The position numbers and the translations under genes were made by a program. DNA of 62,898 bases. Source: Phycisphaerales bacterium. GTDB taxonomy: Bacteria; Planctomycetota; Phycisphaerae; WQYP01. Below are positions 44,490-53,611 of this stretch, piece by piece. Within the stretch, counting starts at the first letter, position 1; every line of letters begins with the position of its first letter. Below the pieces are notes generated by a model. It was not told the origin of the DNA. It ran no database searches and was given only the letters and a program-made list of their open reading frames with translations. The stretch lies in contig WQYP01000006.1 of assembly GCA_009781185.1 (NCBI GenBank), forward strand, positions 1-62,898, in the 5' to 3' direction.

Positions 44490-46268
44490 ATGACTACTCG
44501 CACACTCTCGCGGTTTGTCTCGATTCACGCCATGGCGATGGCGGTGATGGCGGCGATTTCGGCAAGGGCCGACGTTACCGTTGTCAATCCCGCGTATATC
44601 GCCCCGGACCCCGATCCCAGCACATGGAACTCCGGCGTTGATCTGACGATTGGCACCACTGCCGGTCAGAGCGCCTCGGTCACGCTGGATAATGGCACGA
44701 CGGACAACGCCATCACCAGCGTTGACTTGGCGAGCACCTACCTCGGCGGCGCCAATACCGCCGACGGCAACCTCACCGTCACCGGCAACGGAGCGACCTG
44801 GCACACCACCAGCCTCCTTGTCGGCTATCGCTTTGGCAGCACCGCCACCCTGAACATCGACAATGGCGGAGCGGTCAGCGCCACTTACTTTTACATCGGA
44901 AGATCCGCCGGCTCGGCCAGTTTTTCCACCACCGGCACCGTCACCCTCACCAACGGCAGCACGGCCAGCGGTTTCGACGTCGAACTCGGCGGAGCCGCCG
45001 CCTCCACCGGCATCCTCAACATCCTCTCCGGCTCCACCTTCACCAGTACAGGTCCCACCGAGCTTGCCCAGGAAAGCGTCGGCAGCAGCGGCATCGTCAA
45101 CGTCAACAACGCCACATGGAACGCCGGCGGCACCATTTACATCGGATATACCACCGGCGGCACCGGCGAGTTGAACATCAGCAACGGCGGCGTCGTCAAC
45201 ATGGGAACCAATGCCCTCAATGACGGCGACCTCTACGGGCACGGAACCCTCAGCATCACCACCGGCGGAACCCTGATCACCGGCGGCACCAGCCAACTCG
45301 GTGGGTCCATCAACACCACCTACGGCATCGTCACCATCGACGGCGACGGTTCCTCATGGACCGCCACCAACGGCTATATCGACGTCACACGCGGCGTTAT
45401 GACCATCAGTAACGGCGGACTTGTCACCGCCAACGCCATTCTCGCTTCCTCGGGAGGCGCCGTGACCACCGCCCTCTTTTTCAACGGTGGCATCTTCAAA
45501 CCCACCTCCACCGCTCAGCCCAGTTGCATCGGCGGTGCCTTTGATTCCCTGATCCTCACCGATACCCCCACCAGACCCGCCCTGACTATGCAAGTCGATA
45601 TCGCCTCAGCCTCTTTGGCCGAGGTCTTCACCGGCACCGGTGGCATCACCAAGACCGGCACTGGCACACTCACCTTCAACGGCGCTGAAACTTATACCGG
45701 ACTCACCGACGTCGCGGCAGGCAAACTCATGGGCGAAACCTCCTTCGCGGGGTCTCTTACCGTTCGCGACGGAGCCATCTACGCCCCCGGCGGACCGAAT
45801 AATGTCGGTCCCGCCTTCGGCGCCTGGACCGCGCACATCGGCGGCGGCTACACCCAGGAAAGCGGCGCTTCGCTGCTGATGGACATCGGCAGTCTTGGTT
45901 CCGATATGCTCGTCGTCAATGGCGATGTGAGCCTCGACGGTGACCTCTTCCTGCACACCAACGGAACGCGGAATGCCGACTTCTACGTCCTGATTGACAA
46001 CCTCGGCAGCGATCCGGTCAGCGGCGATTTTGCCAATATCTTCCTCGACGGCAATTTGCTGACTCTCACACCCATGGCCGGGATGAACGGCGGCGGCTCG
46101 TTTCTGCTCAATGGCACGACTTACTATTTCTCGTATGCCGGCCTAGCTTCCACCGGCGGAGCCCTCGGCGGCAACGACGTGATACTCACAACGATCATCC
46201 CAGAACCGGCCTCCCTGTCGATCCTCGCCCTTGGCGCCGCAACGCTCTTCACTCGCCGACGGAAATAG
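44490..46268 (+). CDS. PEP-CTERM protein with autotransporter-type beta-strand repeats
   Basis: 592 residues. The signal peptide (MTTRTLSRFV, a hydrophobic run, SARA) fixes the start at 44490, after AAGAGGGAA. Repeats such as LTVTGNGATWHTT and LNIDNGGAVSATYFYIGRSA form a predicted right-handed beta helix; ITKTGTGTLTFNGAETYTG is the autotransporter-associated repeat. The tail PEPASLSILALG, then FTRRRK, is a classic PEP-CTERM signal. Likely a long surface or matrix protein anchored through the exosortase. Confidence 0.85.
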   Translation: MTTRTLSRFVSIHAMAMAVMAAISARADVTVVNPAYIAPDPDPSTWNSGVDLTIGTTAGQSASVTLDNGTTDNAITSVDLASTYLGGANTADGNLTVTGNGATWHTTSLLVGYRFGSTATLNIDNGGAVSATYFYIGRSAGSASFSTTGTVTLTNGSTASGFDVELGGAAASTGILNILSGSTFTSTGPTELAQESVGSSGIVNVNNATWNAGGTIYIGYTTGGTGELNISNGGVVNMGTNALNDGDLYGHGTLSITTGGTLITGGTSQLGGSINTTYGIVTIDGDGSSWTATNGYIDVTRGVMTISNGGLVTANAILASSGGAVTTALFFNGGIFKPTSTAQPSCIGGAFDSLILTDTPTRPALTMQVDIASASLAEVFTGTGGITKTGTGTLTFNGAETYTGLTDVAAGKLMGETSFAGSLTVRDGAIYAPGGPNNVGPAFGAWTAHIGGGYTQESGASLLMDIGSLGSDMLVVNGDVSLDGDLFLHTNGTRNADFYVLIDNLGSDPVSGDFANIFLDGNLLTLTPMAGMNGGGSFLLNGTTYYFSYAGLASTGGALGGNDVILTTIIPEPASLSILALGAATLFTRRRK

Positions 46269-46591
46269 ACAGATCGCGGTCAATCATTGCGCAAGGTGGA
46301 GCCCCGCATGGCAATGCGGGGCTTTGCGTTGATCTCGCAAAAGGGCATCGAAAACGCTTGCGGCGTCGCGAACCGCGATTACTAGCAGCCAATGCCAAGC
46401 CACTGCTCACACGCGGTGCAGATGGGTGTGGCCATTTTTTATGGCCAATCAGACGATTGCCCCACGGATGACAATCAAGAAGAAATGGACTAAATTATAA
46501 AAACATCCGCGTCTATCCGCGGCTGATTTTCGCCGTCTCTGTGTCTTCTATGCCCTCTGTGGCTACGTCGTTTTAAGAAAATGGAGATTTT
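46269..46591. repeat. Intergenic repeat block before the aminotransferase gene
   Basis: Holds the shared GC hairpin (46300-46323, 32 bp past the stop, possible terminator), the reverse-complement match to 36690-36760, and a TCTCTGTGTCTTCTATGCCC segment. No gene is seen. Confidence 0.6.
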
Positions 46592-47959
46592 ATGGCCACT
46601 CGCGAATTTCCCCTTGTTCCCGTCACCGTTCCGCAAGTCGAGACCAAGCATCGGCGGATTAAGACGCCGATTCCGCATCCGGAGTCGATCGCTACGTTGA
46701 CGAAGCTTCGCAACACGGAGCCGCGGAGCATGGGCGGACAGCCGCCGATCCTGTGGCATCATGGAAAAGGGGCGACGGTGTCGGATGCGTATGGGAATCA
46801 ATGGCTGGATTTTTCGGCGGGCGTGTTGGTGACGGCCAGCGGACACGGACGGCCGGAGATCGTCAAGGCGATCACCGATATGGCGAACCAGGGACTGTAT
46901 CATGCGTACTGCTTTCCGACGGAAATTCGTCAGCAATTGGTAGCGGAACTGGCCAGTTGGCTGCCGGCGCCGTTGTCACGGGTGTTTTTGCTTTCGACCG
47001 GCTCGGAAGCGGCGGAGTGCTGCATCAAGCTGGCTCGTACGCAGGGCATGAAGGTCGGCGGGAAGGACAAGAATATTTTTATTACGTACGAGAGCGCGTT
47101 CCACGGGCGAACGCTCGGGTCGCAGCTTGCCGGCGGGTCGCCAGCCCTCAAGTCGTGGATCGGCGACCTTGACCCTCGTTTCGTACAGGTACCGTATCCC
47201 GACGGCTTCCGCCAGAAAGACGTCTCCTTCGACCTCTTCGAACGCTCACTCAAGGAAAAAGGCGTCGATCCGGAGCGAGTTTGCGGCGTGATGACCGAAA
47301 CGTATCAGGGCGGCAATGCCACGATGTTCACGCCCGCCTACGGCCAGGCGCTCCGCAAGTGGTGTGACAAGCACAAGGCGTTGATGATTTTTGATGAGGT
47401 TCAGGCGGGCTTCGGACGTACCGGTAAGGCGTTTGGATTTCAGCATCTGGGCATTGTGCCGGATTTGGTTGCTTGCGGGAAAGGCATTTCCGGCGGGATG
47501 CCGCTCTCGGCGGTCTTCGGGGTCCAGGAAGTCATGGACCTCTACGGGCCGGGCGAGATGACCTCGACGCACTCGGCGAATCCGATCTGCTCGGCGGCGG
47601 CGTTGGCGAACCTGCAAGTGATTCGCCGCGAGAAGCTGGTTGAAAATGCCGCGAAGCTTTCGCCGATCCTCACGGAAGGGTGCAAGGAGATTCAGGCGGC
47701 CTCGAAGGGGCGTTGTGGCCATTTCACGGTCAGCGGCCTTGTCGCGGCACTGCAATTCACCAAGCCCGGCACCACGACGCCCGATCCGGACCTTGCATGG
47801 GAACTCGTTCACAGCGCCATCCAGCAGGGCGTGATGCTGTTCGCCCCGGTCGGTTTTGGCGGGGCGGCGGTGAAGCTCAATCCACCGCTGGTGATCGATG
47901 AGGCGGCCTTGCGTGAAGGGCTCGCGGTGCTCCGCGATATCATGAAAAAAATTGCTTGA
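46592..47959 (+). CDS. Class III PLP-dependent aminotransferase
   Basis: 455 residues. STGSEAAECCIKLAR, MIFDEVQAGFGRTGKAFGFQ and LVACGKGISGGMP with Lys297 as the PLP Schiff-base residue identify class III (ornithine/GABA/acetylornithine type). It moves an amino group between a terminal amine and a keto acid. No arg or GABA genes are adjacent. Because hpnH and an hpnG-like gene lie 2.4-5 kb downstream, an HpnO-like role in aminohopanoid formation is conceivable but unproven. Confidence 0.85.
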   Translation: MATREFPLVPVTVPQVETKHRRIKTPIPHPESIATLTKLRNTEPRSMGGQPPILWHHGKGATVSDAYGNQWLDFSAGVLVTASGHGRPEIVKAITDMANQGLYHAYCFPTEIRQQLVAELASWLPAPLSRVFLLSTGSEAAECCIKLARTQGMKVGGKDKNIFITYESAFHGRTLGSQLAGGSPALKSWIGDLDPRFVQVPYPDGFRQKDVSFDLFERSLKEKGVDPERVCGVMTETYQGGNATMFTPAYGQALRKWCDKHKALMIFDEVQAGFGRTGKAFGFQHLGIVPDLVACGKGISGGMPLSAVFGVQEVMDLYGPGEMTSTHSANPICSAAALANLQVIRREKLVENAAKLSPILTEGCKEIQAASKGRCGHFTVSGLVAALQFTKPGTTTPDPDLAWELVHSAIQQGVMLFAPVGFGGAAVKLNPPLVIDEAALREGLAVLRDIMKKIA

Positions 47960-47986
47960 TGACCTGTTATACTTCAGAGAGCTCTT

Positions 47987-48475
47987 ATGCGTGAATGGAT
48001 CAATAAGTACGCTGTTTACATTATCGTCGTGGCGTTGGCGATTGCGGTGGTGTCGTATTTGCGATCCGGAAGGCAATCCAAGTCTCAGTTCTTGCCGGAA
48101 TACACGCTGGCGTGGTATGTCGATGAAGAAACGAACGAGGAATCTGTTCGTCCCATTTCCGAGTTGCCGCCGCTTCCGGGCAAGAGCGGAAAGCTTACCG
48201 TGGTCCGAGCGATCAAGGTGACCTACGACGACGGCCAAACCTCACAGACGGTTTACCTGGAAAAATTTACGCCAGAGGCTCAAGAACGACTCTCCAAGTT
48301 GGCCGTCGATGATATACAGCGCGACACGTTTTTCGGAAAACTGGTCCGATTGCCCGAACCGGGAAGTCACTGGGTACCTGCGGACAGCAGCGAAGGCACT
48401 CAAATTCGAGACAGTATCGCCAATTCAGATCACGGAACGCCGAAGTTTTTCCCTCCCCGGAAAAACCATCCATGA
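47987..48475 (+). CDS. Small membrane-anchored protein, unknown function
   Basis: 162 residues. MREWINKYAVYIIVVALAIA forms one N-terminal helix, then a polar domain follows (EYTLAWYVDEETNEESVRPI, with a pattern suggesting beta strands). The tail is basic and Pro-rich (FFPPRKNHP). It follows the aminotransferase by 27 bp and precedes the pseudopilin by 44 bp, so it may share a transcript with either. No domain recognised. Confidence 0.6.
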   Translation: MREWINKYAVYIIVVALAIAVVSYLRSGRQSKSQFLPEYTLAWYVDEETNEESVRPISELPPLPGKSGKLTVVRAIKVTYDDGQTSQTVYLEKFTPEAQERLSKLAVDDIQRDTFFGKLVRLPEPGSHWVPADSSEGTQIRDSIANSDHGTPKFFPPRKNHP

Positions 48476-48519
48476 GAATGACCGTGTAGAAAAAGATCGT
48501 GTATGCCAGGGAGAATTCA

Positions 48520-49371
48520 ATGAATCCAATGAATCGCTCACGAGCCTTCACGCTGGTCGAACTGCTGGTTGTTGTGGCGATCGTCGTTCTGCTGATATCC
48601 CTACTCCTGCCTACCCTCAGTAAAGCCAAGGATCGGACCAAGCAGGTCCGCTGCGCGGCGAACCTGCACGAGATCGGCATCGCCCTGAACGCCTACGCCC
48701 ACAACAACAAGGGTATTGTGGTCAATGGATGCTATTACTTCCCCGCGACCATTCAGCAATGTTTCTGGCCCGAGTCGCTCTGGGTCGACGGCGTCGTGAC
48801 GGTCCGAAGCAACCAGATCAAGGGGAACAGCTATCCCACGATCACCGACGCGAACGGCAATACGATTTCGTACCCGATGCTCAAGGGAACGTCCGGCCAG
48901 AATTTTGTGTGCGGCCGCGGCGTTTTTTATTGCCCGGGATACCAGCTGCCTGAGTCATCCCTCGCTGGCGGAGGCAGCGGGGTCTATGCCGCTACCGCCG
49001 CCACCTATGGCTTCGGCGTCTTCGCGGGCTCGGTCCTCTGGGGTAGCGGCGGCTCTTGGGGGGTCGGCGCCAATGTCGGCGATGGACCGAACAACTTGCC
49101 TCGCTCTCACTTCAACATCATGAGGCCACAGTACTGGGTCCCGTCACACATCGTCCTATGTGACGGCGGAGCAGGCATGTTCCGCACCGGCGCCGGCTGG
49201 GGCTCGCAATACCCGGACGTCAAACAGCGACATTTTAATGGGGCCAATTACCTCATGGGCGACATGAGTGTCGAATGGAACCGCGACAGCTACGCCGATG
49301 TACCTTTCGCCACCAATGGAAACGTCTGGACGCATGAGCCGTATGGAAAGCGAGGGACCAATGGCGGCTGA
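48520..49371 (+). CDS. Type II/IV pseudopilin-like protein (planctomycete H-X9-DG family)
   Basis: 283 residues. FTLVELLVVVAIVVLLISL is a class III prepilin leader with Glu5 after the cleavage site. The C-terminal segment RHFNGANYLMGDMSVEW resembles the H-X9-DG motif of the large planctomycete family of these proteins, here with DM in place of DG. ATG at 48520 follows AGGGAG. The middle domain is Gly/Asn/Tyr-rich and would be exported. These are usually part of a T2SS-like apparatus encoded elsewhere. Confidence 0.8.
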   Translation: MNPMNRSRAFTLVELLVVVAIVVLLISLLLPTLSKAKDRTKQVRCAANLHEIGIALNAYAHNNKGIVVNGCYYFPATIQQCFWPESLWVDGVVTVRSNQIKGNSYPTITDANGNTISYPMLKGTSGQNFVCGRGVFYCPGYQLPESSLAGGGSGVYAATAATYGFGVFAGSVLWGSGGSWGVGANVGDGPNNLPRSHFNIMRPQYWVPSHIVLCDGGAGMFRTGAGWGSQYPDVKQRHFNGANYLMGDMSVEWNRDSYADVPFATNGNVWTHEPYGKRGTNGG

Positions 49372-49376
49372 TGCCT

Positions 49377-50357
49377 TTATGTAGGTTGCGAGGGGCCGTG
49401 ATAGGAAGCATAGCTGGCCAGTTTTCGCAGCCGTTGGAAGAGCAATGCGACGACCTGGGGTACCCAGAACGGCCTTGCGTCTTCCGACGTCGTGCTCGCC
49501 GTCGAACGAAAAGCTCCAAGCTCACGATAGACGATGATAAAAATCACAATGGCCCAGAGACGGACAATCCAAAATGCAATATTCAGTGCCAGCCCCAGAT
49601 ATATCCACAAGAAAACCCGCGTCGAAAACTCGCTGGAGAATGCCGTAAGCACACAGAACTGCACCACAAAAGCCATGCATAAAATGGCGAACAGTATTTT
49701 CAAGAAGGATGCCTGGCGGGCTGAGGAAAGACAACGAACAAGTCCCGCGATCTTGCCGAACAGGCTGAAGAGTGTCCAATGCACCCAAACATCCAGAAGT
49801 GCATTCACTATTGACATCAAAATTCTGACGGCAGCATATTGTCTGACCGCCACTGGCAACATGCTGAGGCAGAGCATGGCGAACAGGTGGTAGGCGACCT
49901 CGGCATTTACGGCCAGCCGCAGACGCCTCTCCGATTTGTTGTCGTGATTTTGCCCATCGGCGGGATGCGACTCTTCCGCGAAAAGCTGCATTCCCCACCA
50001 TCCGCAGAGCATCACGCAAATGCCAACGTACCAAAAAAGACGAAACAGATCGCCGGTCATCCAAGCTGGCACGATACCATTTCTGAAAAAAAAGAAGTAT
50101 AAAAAATAATTCAAAAGCCCCCCTGATACGAGCAGGATCCACACGCCGATCACGAGGAGCAATCCCAGCCGCAGTGATTGGAACCAGCGGAGCGAAACGC
50201 CGCCGAGTTTGAAATCCGATACGGATCCAGCGATATACGTTCCGCATTCCGGGCAGCGGCCAGATTGATCAAGTCCACGCAGGTTGTAATGACACTTGCA
50301 GCAGGGAATATCCGTCGTGATCGTGAGGGAGGGAGGGGATGCCGCGGGATCGGTCAT
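49377..50357 (-). CDS. Zinc-ribbon membrane protein
   Basis: 326 residues. The N-terminus has CCKCHYNLRGLDQSGRCPEC, a C-x2-C...C-x2-C zinc ribbon common in planctomycete membrane proteins. At least six helices follow (LLLVIGVWILLVSGGLLNYF and others). No enzyme motif is seen. It begins within the last codons of hpnH (ATGA-type overlap), so it is translated from the same transcript. A link to hopanoids is possible but not shown. Confidence 0.7.
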   Translation of the reverse strand: MTDPAASPPSLTITTDIPCCKCHYNLRGLDQSGRCPECGTYIAGSVSDFKLGGVSLRWFQSLRLGLLLVIGVWILLVSGGLLNYFLYFFFFRNGIVPAWMTGDLFRLFWYVGICVMLCGWWGMQLFAEESHPADGQNHDNKSERRLRLAVNAEVAYHLFAMLCLSMLPVAVRQYAAVRILMSIVNALLDVWVHWTLFSLFGKIAGLVRCLSSARQASFLKILFAILCMAFVVQFCVLTAFSSEFSTRVFLWIYLGLALNIAFWIVRLWAIVIFIIVYRELGAFRSTASTTSEDARPFWVPQVVALLFQRLRKLASYASYHGPSQPT

Positions 50358-51475
50358 GTAACTTCTTCTCTGGGGGTTTGCTCAGAGACGGTTAATGTCA
50401 CCAGCTCTCCGTGCGGCCGCTCCACGGGCTCGTCGAGTGCCTTCAGTGCCGCCTTGTTGGGATGTTTCCAGAAGAGCATGGAGCGGAGTGTTGCGGCGAG
50501 GCCGGTGATGGAGCCGAAGGTGTCGTTGACGGCGGAGGCTTCGTAGCCGCTGTGGACCATGCAGTTGGCGCATTTTGGGTTGCCGCTTTCGGTGCCGCAT
50601 TTGTGCCATTCTGAGGATTGGATCAGTTCTGCAAATGTGTCGACGTATCCATCCTGGAGCAGGTAGCAGGGTTTTTGCCAGCCGAAGATGTTGTAGGTCG
50701 GCATGCCCCAAGGCGTGCATTTGTACTGCCGTTTGCCCATGAGGAATTCCAGGAACAGGGCGCTTTGGTTGAAGCGCCAGGTCTTTTTGCGGTTGCTGAG
50801 GATTTTGTCGAAGAGTTCGCACGTCTTATCGCGGCCGAGGAATTTTGTCTGGTCGGGTGCTTTGTCGTACGAGTAACCGGCCGAGAGGGTCATGCCCTCC
50901 ACGCCCATGCCCATCATCTCGTCGAAAAACGCGCGCACGCTTTTAGCGTCGGCGCCGTCGAAGAGCGTTGTGTTGGTGGTGACGCGGAAGCCGCGGTTGA
51001 CTGCCTCGCGAATGCCGGCCGCCGCCTTTTCATACGCCCCCTCCCGGCCAACCGCGGAATCGTGTTGCTCGCGCAATCCGTCCAGATGCACGCTGAAGGT
51101 CAGATACTTGCTCGGCTTGAACAGGTCGAGCTTCTCTTTCAACAGCAGCGCATTGGTGCACAGGTACACATATTTTTTCCGAGCCACCAGGCCATCCACG
51201 ATTTCCTTGATTTGCGGATGCAGCAGCGGTTCGCCACCGGGGATGCTGACCATCGGGGCGCCACATTCCTCCGCCGCGTGGAAGCACTGTTCCGGCGAGA
51301 GATTCTTCCTCAAAATGTCCGTCGGATACTGGATCTTCCCGCATCCCGCGCACGTTAAATTGCAGCGAAACAACGGCTCCAGCATCAACACCAGCGGATA
51401 ACGCTTCCGCCCAGAGAGTTTCTGCTTGAGGACATAGCTCGCCACCGTCCACATTTGCGAGATCGGAACCGGCAT
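50354..51475 (-). CDS. hpnH: Adenosyl-hopene transferase (radical SAM)
   Basis: 373 residues. FRCNLTCAGCGKIQYP carries the C-x3-C-x2-C 4Fe-4S site that cleaves SAM; SIPGGEPLLHPQI is the GGE motif. QKPCYLLQDGYV and the C-terminal CGTESGNPKCANCMVHSGYE are typical of HpnH. It joins a 5'-deoxyadenosyl group to the hopene side chain. This is the first step towards bacteriohopanepolyols; squalene-hopene cyclase is not in the window. The hpnG-like gene is divergent. Confidence 0.92.
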   Translation of the reverse strand: MPVPISQMWTVASYVLKQKLSGRKRYPLVLMLEPLFRCNLTCAGCGKIQYPTDILRKNLSPEQCFHAAEECGAPMVSIPGGEPLLHPQIKEIVDGLVARKKYVYLCTNALLLKEKLDLFKPSKYLTFSVHLDGLREQHDSAVGREGAYEKAAAGIREAVNRGFRVTTNTTLFDGADAKSVRAFFDEMMGMGVEGMTLSAGYSYDKAPDQTKFLGRDKTCELFDKILSNRKKTWRFNQSALFLEFLMGKRQYKCTPWGMPTYNIFGWQKPCYLLQDGYVDTFAELIQSSEWHKCGTESGNPKCANCMVHSGYEASAVNDTFGSITGLAATLRSMLFWKHPNKAALKALDEPVERPHGELVTLTVSEQTPREEVT

Positions 51476-51788
51476 TCACATTCCTTCCATTGACAGCTCA
51501 TCTACAGCTGAGCTTTGAAAAGAGTGCAATGATAGCGACGATGTGCCACGATTCCAATGAGTATTGGTACCGCGACCGTTAGGGAGCGAGAGGGGCTATT
51601 TCATGATGCTCTCAGGGTCGCAGAGCCAATCTACAACCGTCATTCACATCCCCACAAGTCGAACACGTGATCCGGCACTCCCTTACGGTCGCGGTACCAG
51701 TCCTCACCCCAGCTTAACCGGGCTGGAACACCCTTTGCTTCACTTTCTGGAGTTAAGGGTTTTTCTGGCGGCAGAGAGGAGCGGCAAC
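51476..51788. repeat. Gap between hpnH and the small gene, holding palindrome copy B
   Basis: GGTACCGCGACCGTTAGGGA (51566-51585) pairs with TCCCTTACGGTCGCGGTACC (51679-51698), with a loop of about 93 bp. It belongs to the same family as the in-frame palindromes at 43341, 55742 and 60515. Divergent promoters must lie here; no clear hexamers are seen. Confidence 0.75.
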
Positions 51789-52019
51789 ATGCGCCAAAAA
51801 CTTATTGTTACGACCGACCCATCAGGTGTTCCGCAGGCTGAGGTGCCACTCACATCCATGTGGGACCTGGTCGAATATCTTTCCTATCAGCGTGTGGCGG
51901 TTGCGTATCACTACCGCGCCACACACTTTACGGTGACCTTCCCTCGACAGGACATCTCCACGGCACAACGCATCCTCGATGAATGGACCGCTTCCGTAGA
52001 TATGTACCAAGCGGTCTGA
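51789..52019 (+). CDS. Small conserved-looking protein, unknown function
   Basis: 76 residues. The ATG at 51789 is preceded by GAGGAG. The sequence (LIVTTDPSGVPQAEVPLTSM, then FTVTFPRQDISTAQRILDEW) looks like a compact alpha-beta domain. The frame is open upstream through the repeat but without homology or a ribosome site. It lies 53 bp before the hpnG-like gene and probably shares its transcript. Confidence 0.55.
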   Translation: MRQKLIVTTDPSGVPQAEVPLTSMWDLVEYLSYQRVAVAYHYRATHFTVTFPRQDISTAQRILDEWTASVDMYQAV

Positions 52020-52072
52020 ACGCCCATGGGGGGCGTGGTATCCAGAGCGGGCCATCAGTACAATCGGCGGCC

Positions 52073-52867
52073 ATGCGAAGCGTCCTTATCCTGACCGCCG
52101 TCTGTCCTGAAGCCCGAGCGCTCGCTCGGGCTCTGCATTTGCTACCCCACCCTCCCCCCACCGACCTGCCCTTCTGGCGAAATGAGCATCTCTGCCTTGC
52201 CTGCATCGGTATCGCAGGCTTCAACCTCCACCGCCTACCGTTAGACAACGAATCCACCAAACCACAACTAATAGTGATGGCTGGTGTAGCTGGAGCACTC
52301 TCCCCGGAGTTGCGACGCGGCGACGTCGTGCTCGATTTAGATTCGCGCGTAAGCCCAGGGACTGCAGTCCCTGGGCTTGGGGATACCTGCACTCGCGCTA
52401 TGCACGGGGAACAATGCCCCACCCCGCTACCGCGGGGTGCTCCGGGGGCTCCATTTAGTGCCACTGTACGAATCGGACCGATCCACACATCTTCGCATCT
52501 GATCACATCCCCTGCCGAGAAGGCCCGGCTATTTGCCGAGACCGGCTGCCTGGCCGTGGATATGGAGAGCGATATCGCTCGTCAGTTCGCCCAAAAGCAC
52601 AACGCCGCCTTCCTTGCCTTACGAGGAATCAGTGACACCGCAAATGAATCGCTCGATCCGAAGTTGCTTTCGCTGGTGGACTCTGCCGGAAATCCACGTA
52701 TCGGTCGGGCGATAGCGATGCTCACGATGCGTCCATGGAAGATCGTCGAGATGATTCGCTTGCAATCCGCCACCGCCTCTGCCATGGCTCGCGTCGCACA
52801 AGTGCTGACAGAACTCATCGCGTCAGGCTGGCTCGGAAATATGCCGCTTCGTCCCCCCCCTACCTGA
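52073..52867 (+). CDS. HpnG-like nucleoside phosphorylase with in-frame repeat insertion
   Basis: 264 residues of the MTA/SAH nucleosidase superfamily: VMAGVAGALSPELRRGDVVL (early sheet), CLAVDMESDIARQFAQKH (the V-D-M-E-S active-site motif) and LRGISDTANE. Next to hpnH this suggests the enzyme that releases adenine from adenosylhopane. Between the second and third strands lies an insertion of about 38 residues (SRVSPGTAVPGLGDTCTRAM and on) encoded by a perfect 28-bp palindrome at 52351-52378 and a CACCCCGC/GCGGGGTG hairpin at 52420-52439. A C8 run near the stop encodes PPPT. Activity depends on whether the insertion is a tolerated loop. Confidence 0.7.
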   Translation: MRSVLILTAVCPEARALARALHLLPHPPPTDLPFWRNEHLCLACIGIAGFNLHRLPLDNESTKPQLIVMAGVAGALSPELRRGDVVLDLDSRVSPGTAVPGLGDTCTRAMHGEQCPTPLPRGAPGAPFSATVRIGPIHTSSHLITSPAEKARLFAETGCLAVDMESDIARQFAQKHNAAFLALRGISDTANESLDPKLLSLVDSAGNPRIGRAIAMLTMRPWKIVEMIRLQSATASAMARVAQVLTELIASGWLGNMPLRPPPT

Positions 52868-52897
52868 CAGCTTGTCCGATTCCGCACGGGAGCCATC

Positions 52898-53371
52898 ATG
52901 CCGAAAGAGAATCTGGTTCTGGAATACGCACCGCCGCCGATCACAACGACATTTCCGACGAACGTTCGCCTGATCGTGATTCTGTTCCTGTTGTCCGCGC
53001 TGCCTCTGCCGTTTGTGCTATACGTGTCAGCGGCATCGCCGCTGGCTGCCGCAGTATGGTTTTTCAGGGAGGTGATAGATGGGTGGAATAGTCAAATATG
53101 GCTATTCATGATGGGACTGTTTTTCTTCGTGGGGATTCCGCTGGTGCTCTGCCACTTGCGATTGCTGATCTTCGGCGAGCTTTCCAAAATGGAAATCTGG
53201 GGCGGATACATCGTGGCAGCTTTGGGAATGGCTCCTGTCGCAGCGGTCATGAGCTATTTCGCCATCAACCTCTTGGATTACACTGGCGGTTGGACGCTGG
53301 AAGGCATGCTGGCGATCGGAACACTTGTTGTGCCAGCCGTTGTGACCGCCTTCGGTGCTACTGTCGTCTAG
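52898..53371 (+). CDS. Membrane protein, probably truncated by an amber codon
   Basis: 157 residues with about four helices (LIVILFLLSALPLPFVLYVS and similar). The TAG at 53369-53371 falls inside a hydrophobic region, and the same frame stays open for a further 77 codons with two more helix-like segments (SGLLFCAILFGI and GYVLSLSVIAGNLIELTTLA), ending MAFRRRMP and TGA at 53603-53605. A TGG to TAG change would give VVWFLGKR, a natural-looking continuation. Either a nonsense mutation or readthrough. No family recognised. Confidence 0.6.
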   Translation: MPKENLVLEYAPPPITTTFPTNVRLIVILFLLSALPLPFVLYVSAASPLAAAVWFFREVIDGWNSQIWLFMMGLFFFVGIPLVLCHLRLLIFGELSKMEIWGGYIVAALGMAPVAAVMSYFAINLLDYTGGWTLEGMLAIGTLVVPAVVTAFGATVV

Positions 53372-53605
53372 TTCCTGGGCAAACGAGCTTCGCATGGCGT
53401 ACGCGTATGTGCATGCCTGTGCATCTCATGCGTGTCTGGTCTGCTCTTCTGTGCGATATTATTTGGAATCAATAGCACAAGCCCCAGCACAAGCCCCTGG
53501 TTCAGCCTATGTCTGGGCTACGTGCTCTCCTTGTCGGTGATCGCGGGGAACTTGATTGAGCTGACAACACTGGCCGTGATGGCGTTTCGGCGAAGGATGC
53601 CATGA
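53372..53605 (+). pseudogene. 3' part of the interrupted membrane protein
   Basis: Open in the same frame as the preceding CDS for 77 codons after TAG. It contains no internal start with a ribosome site and is hydrophobic, so it reads best as the lost C-terminal third of that protein. A 12-bp tandem repeat (AGCACAAGCCCC, twice) encodes STSPSTSP. Confidence 0.5.
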
Positions 53606-53611
53606 TGCGAA

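Noticed and set aside
51564..51788. N-terminal extension of the 76-residue gene
   Set aside because: The upstream in-frame part is encoded by the intergenic palindrome and has no ribosome site, whereas GAGGAG precedes the ATG at 51789.
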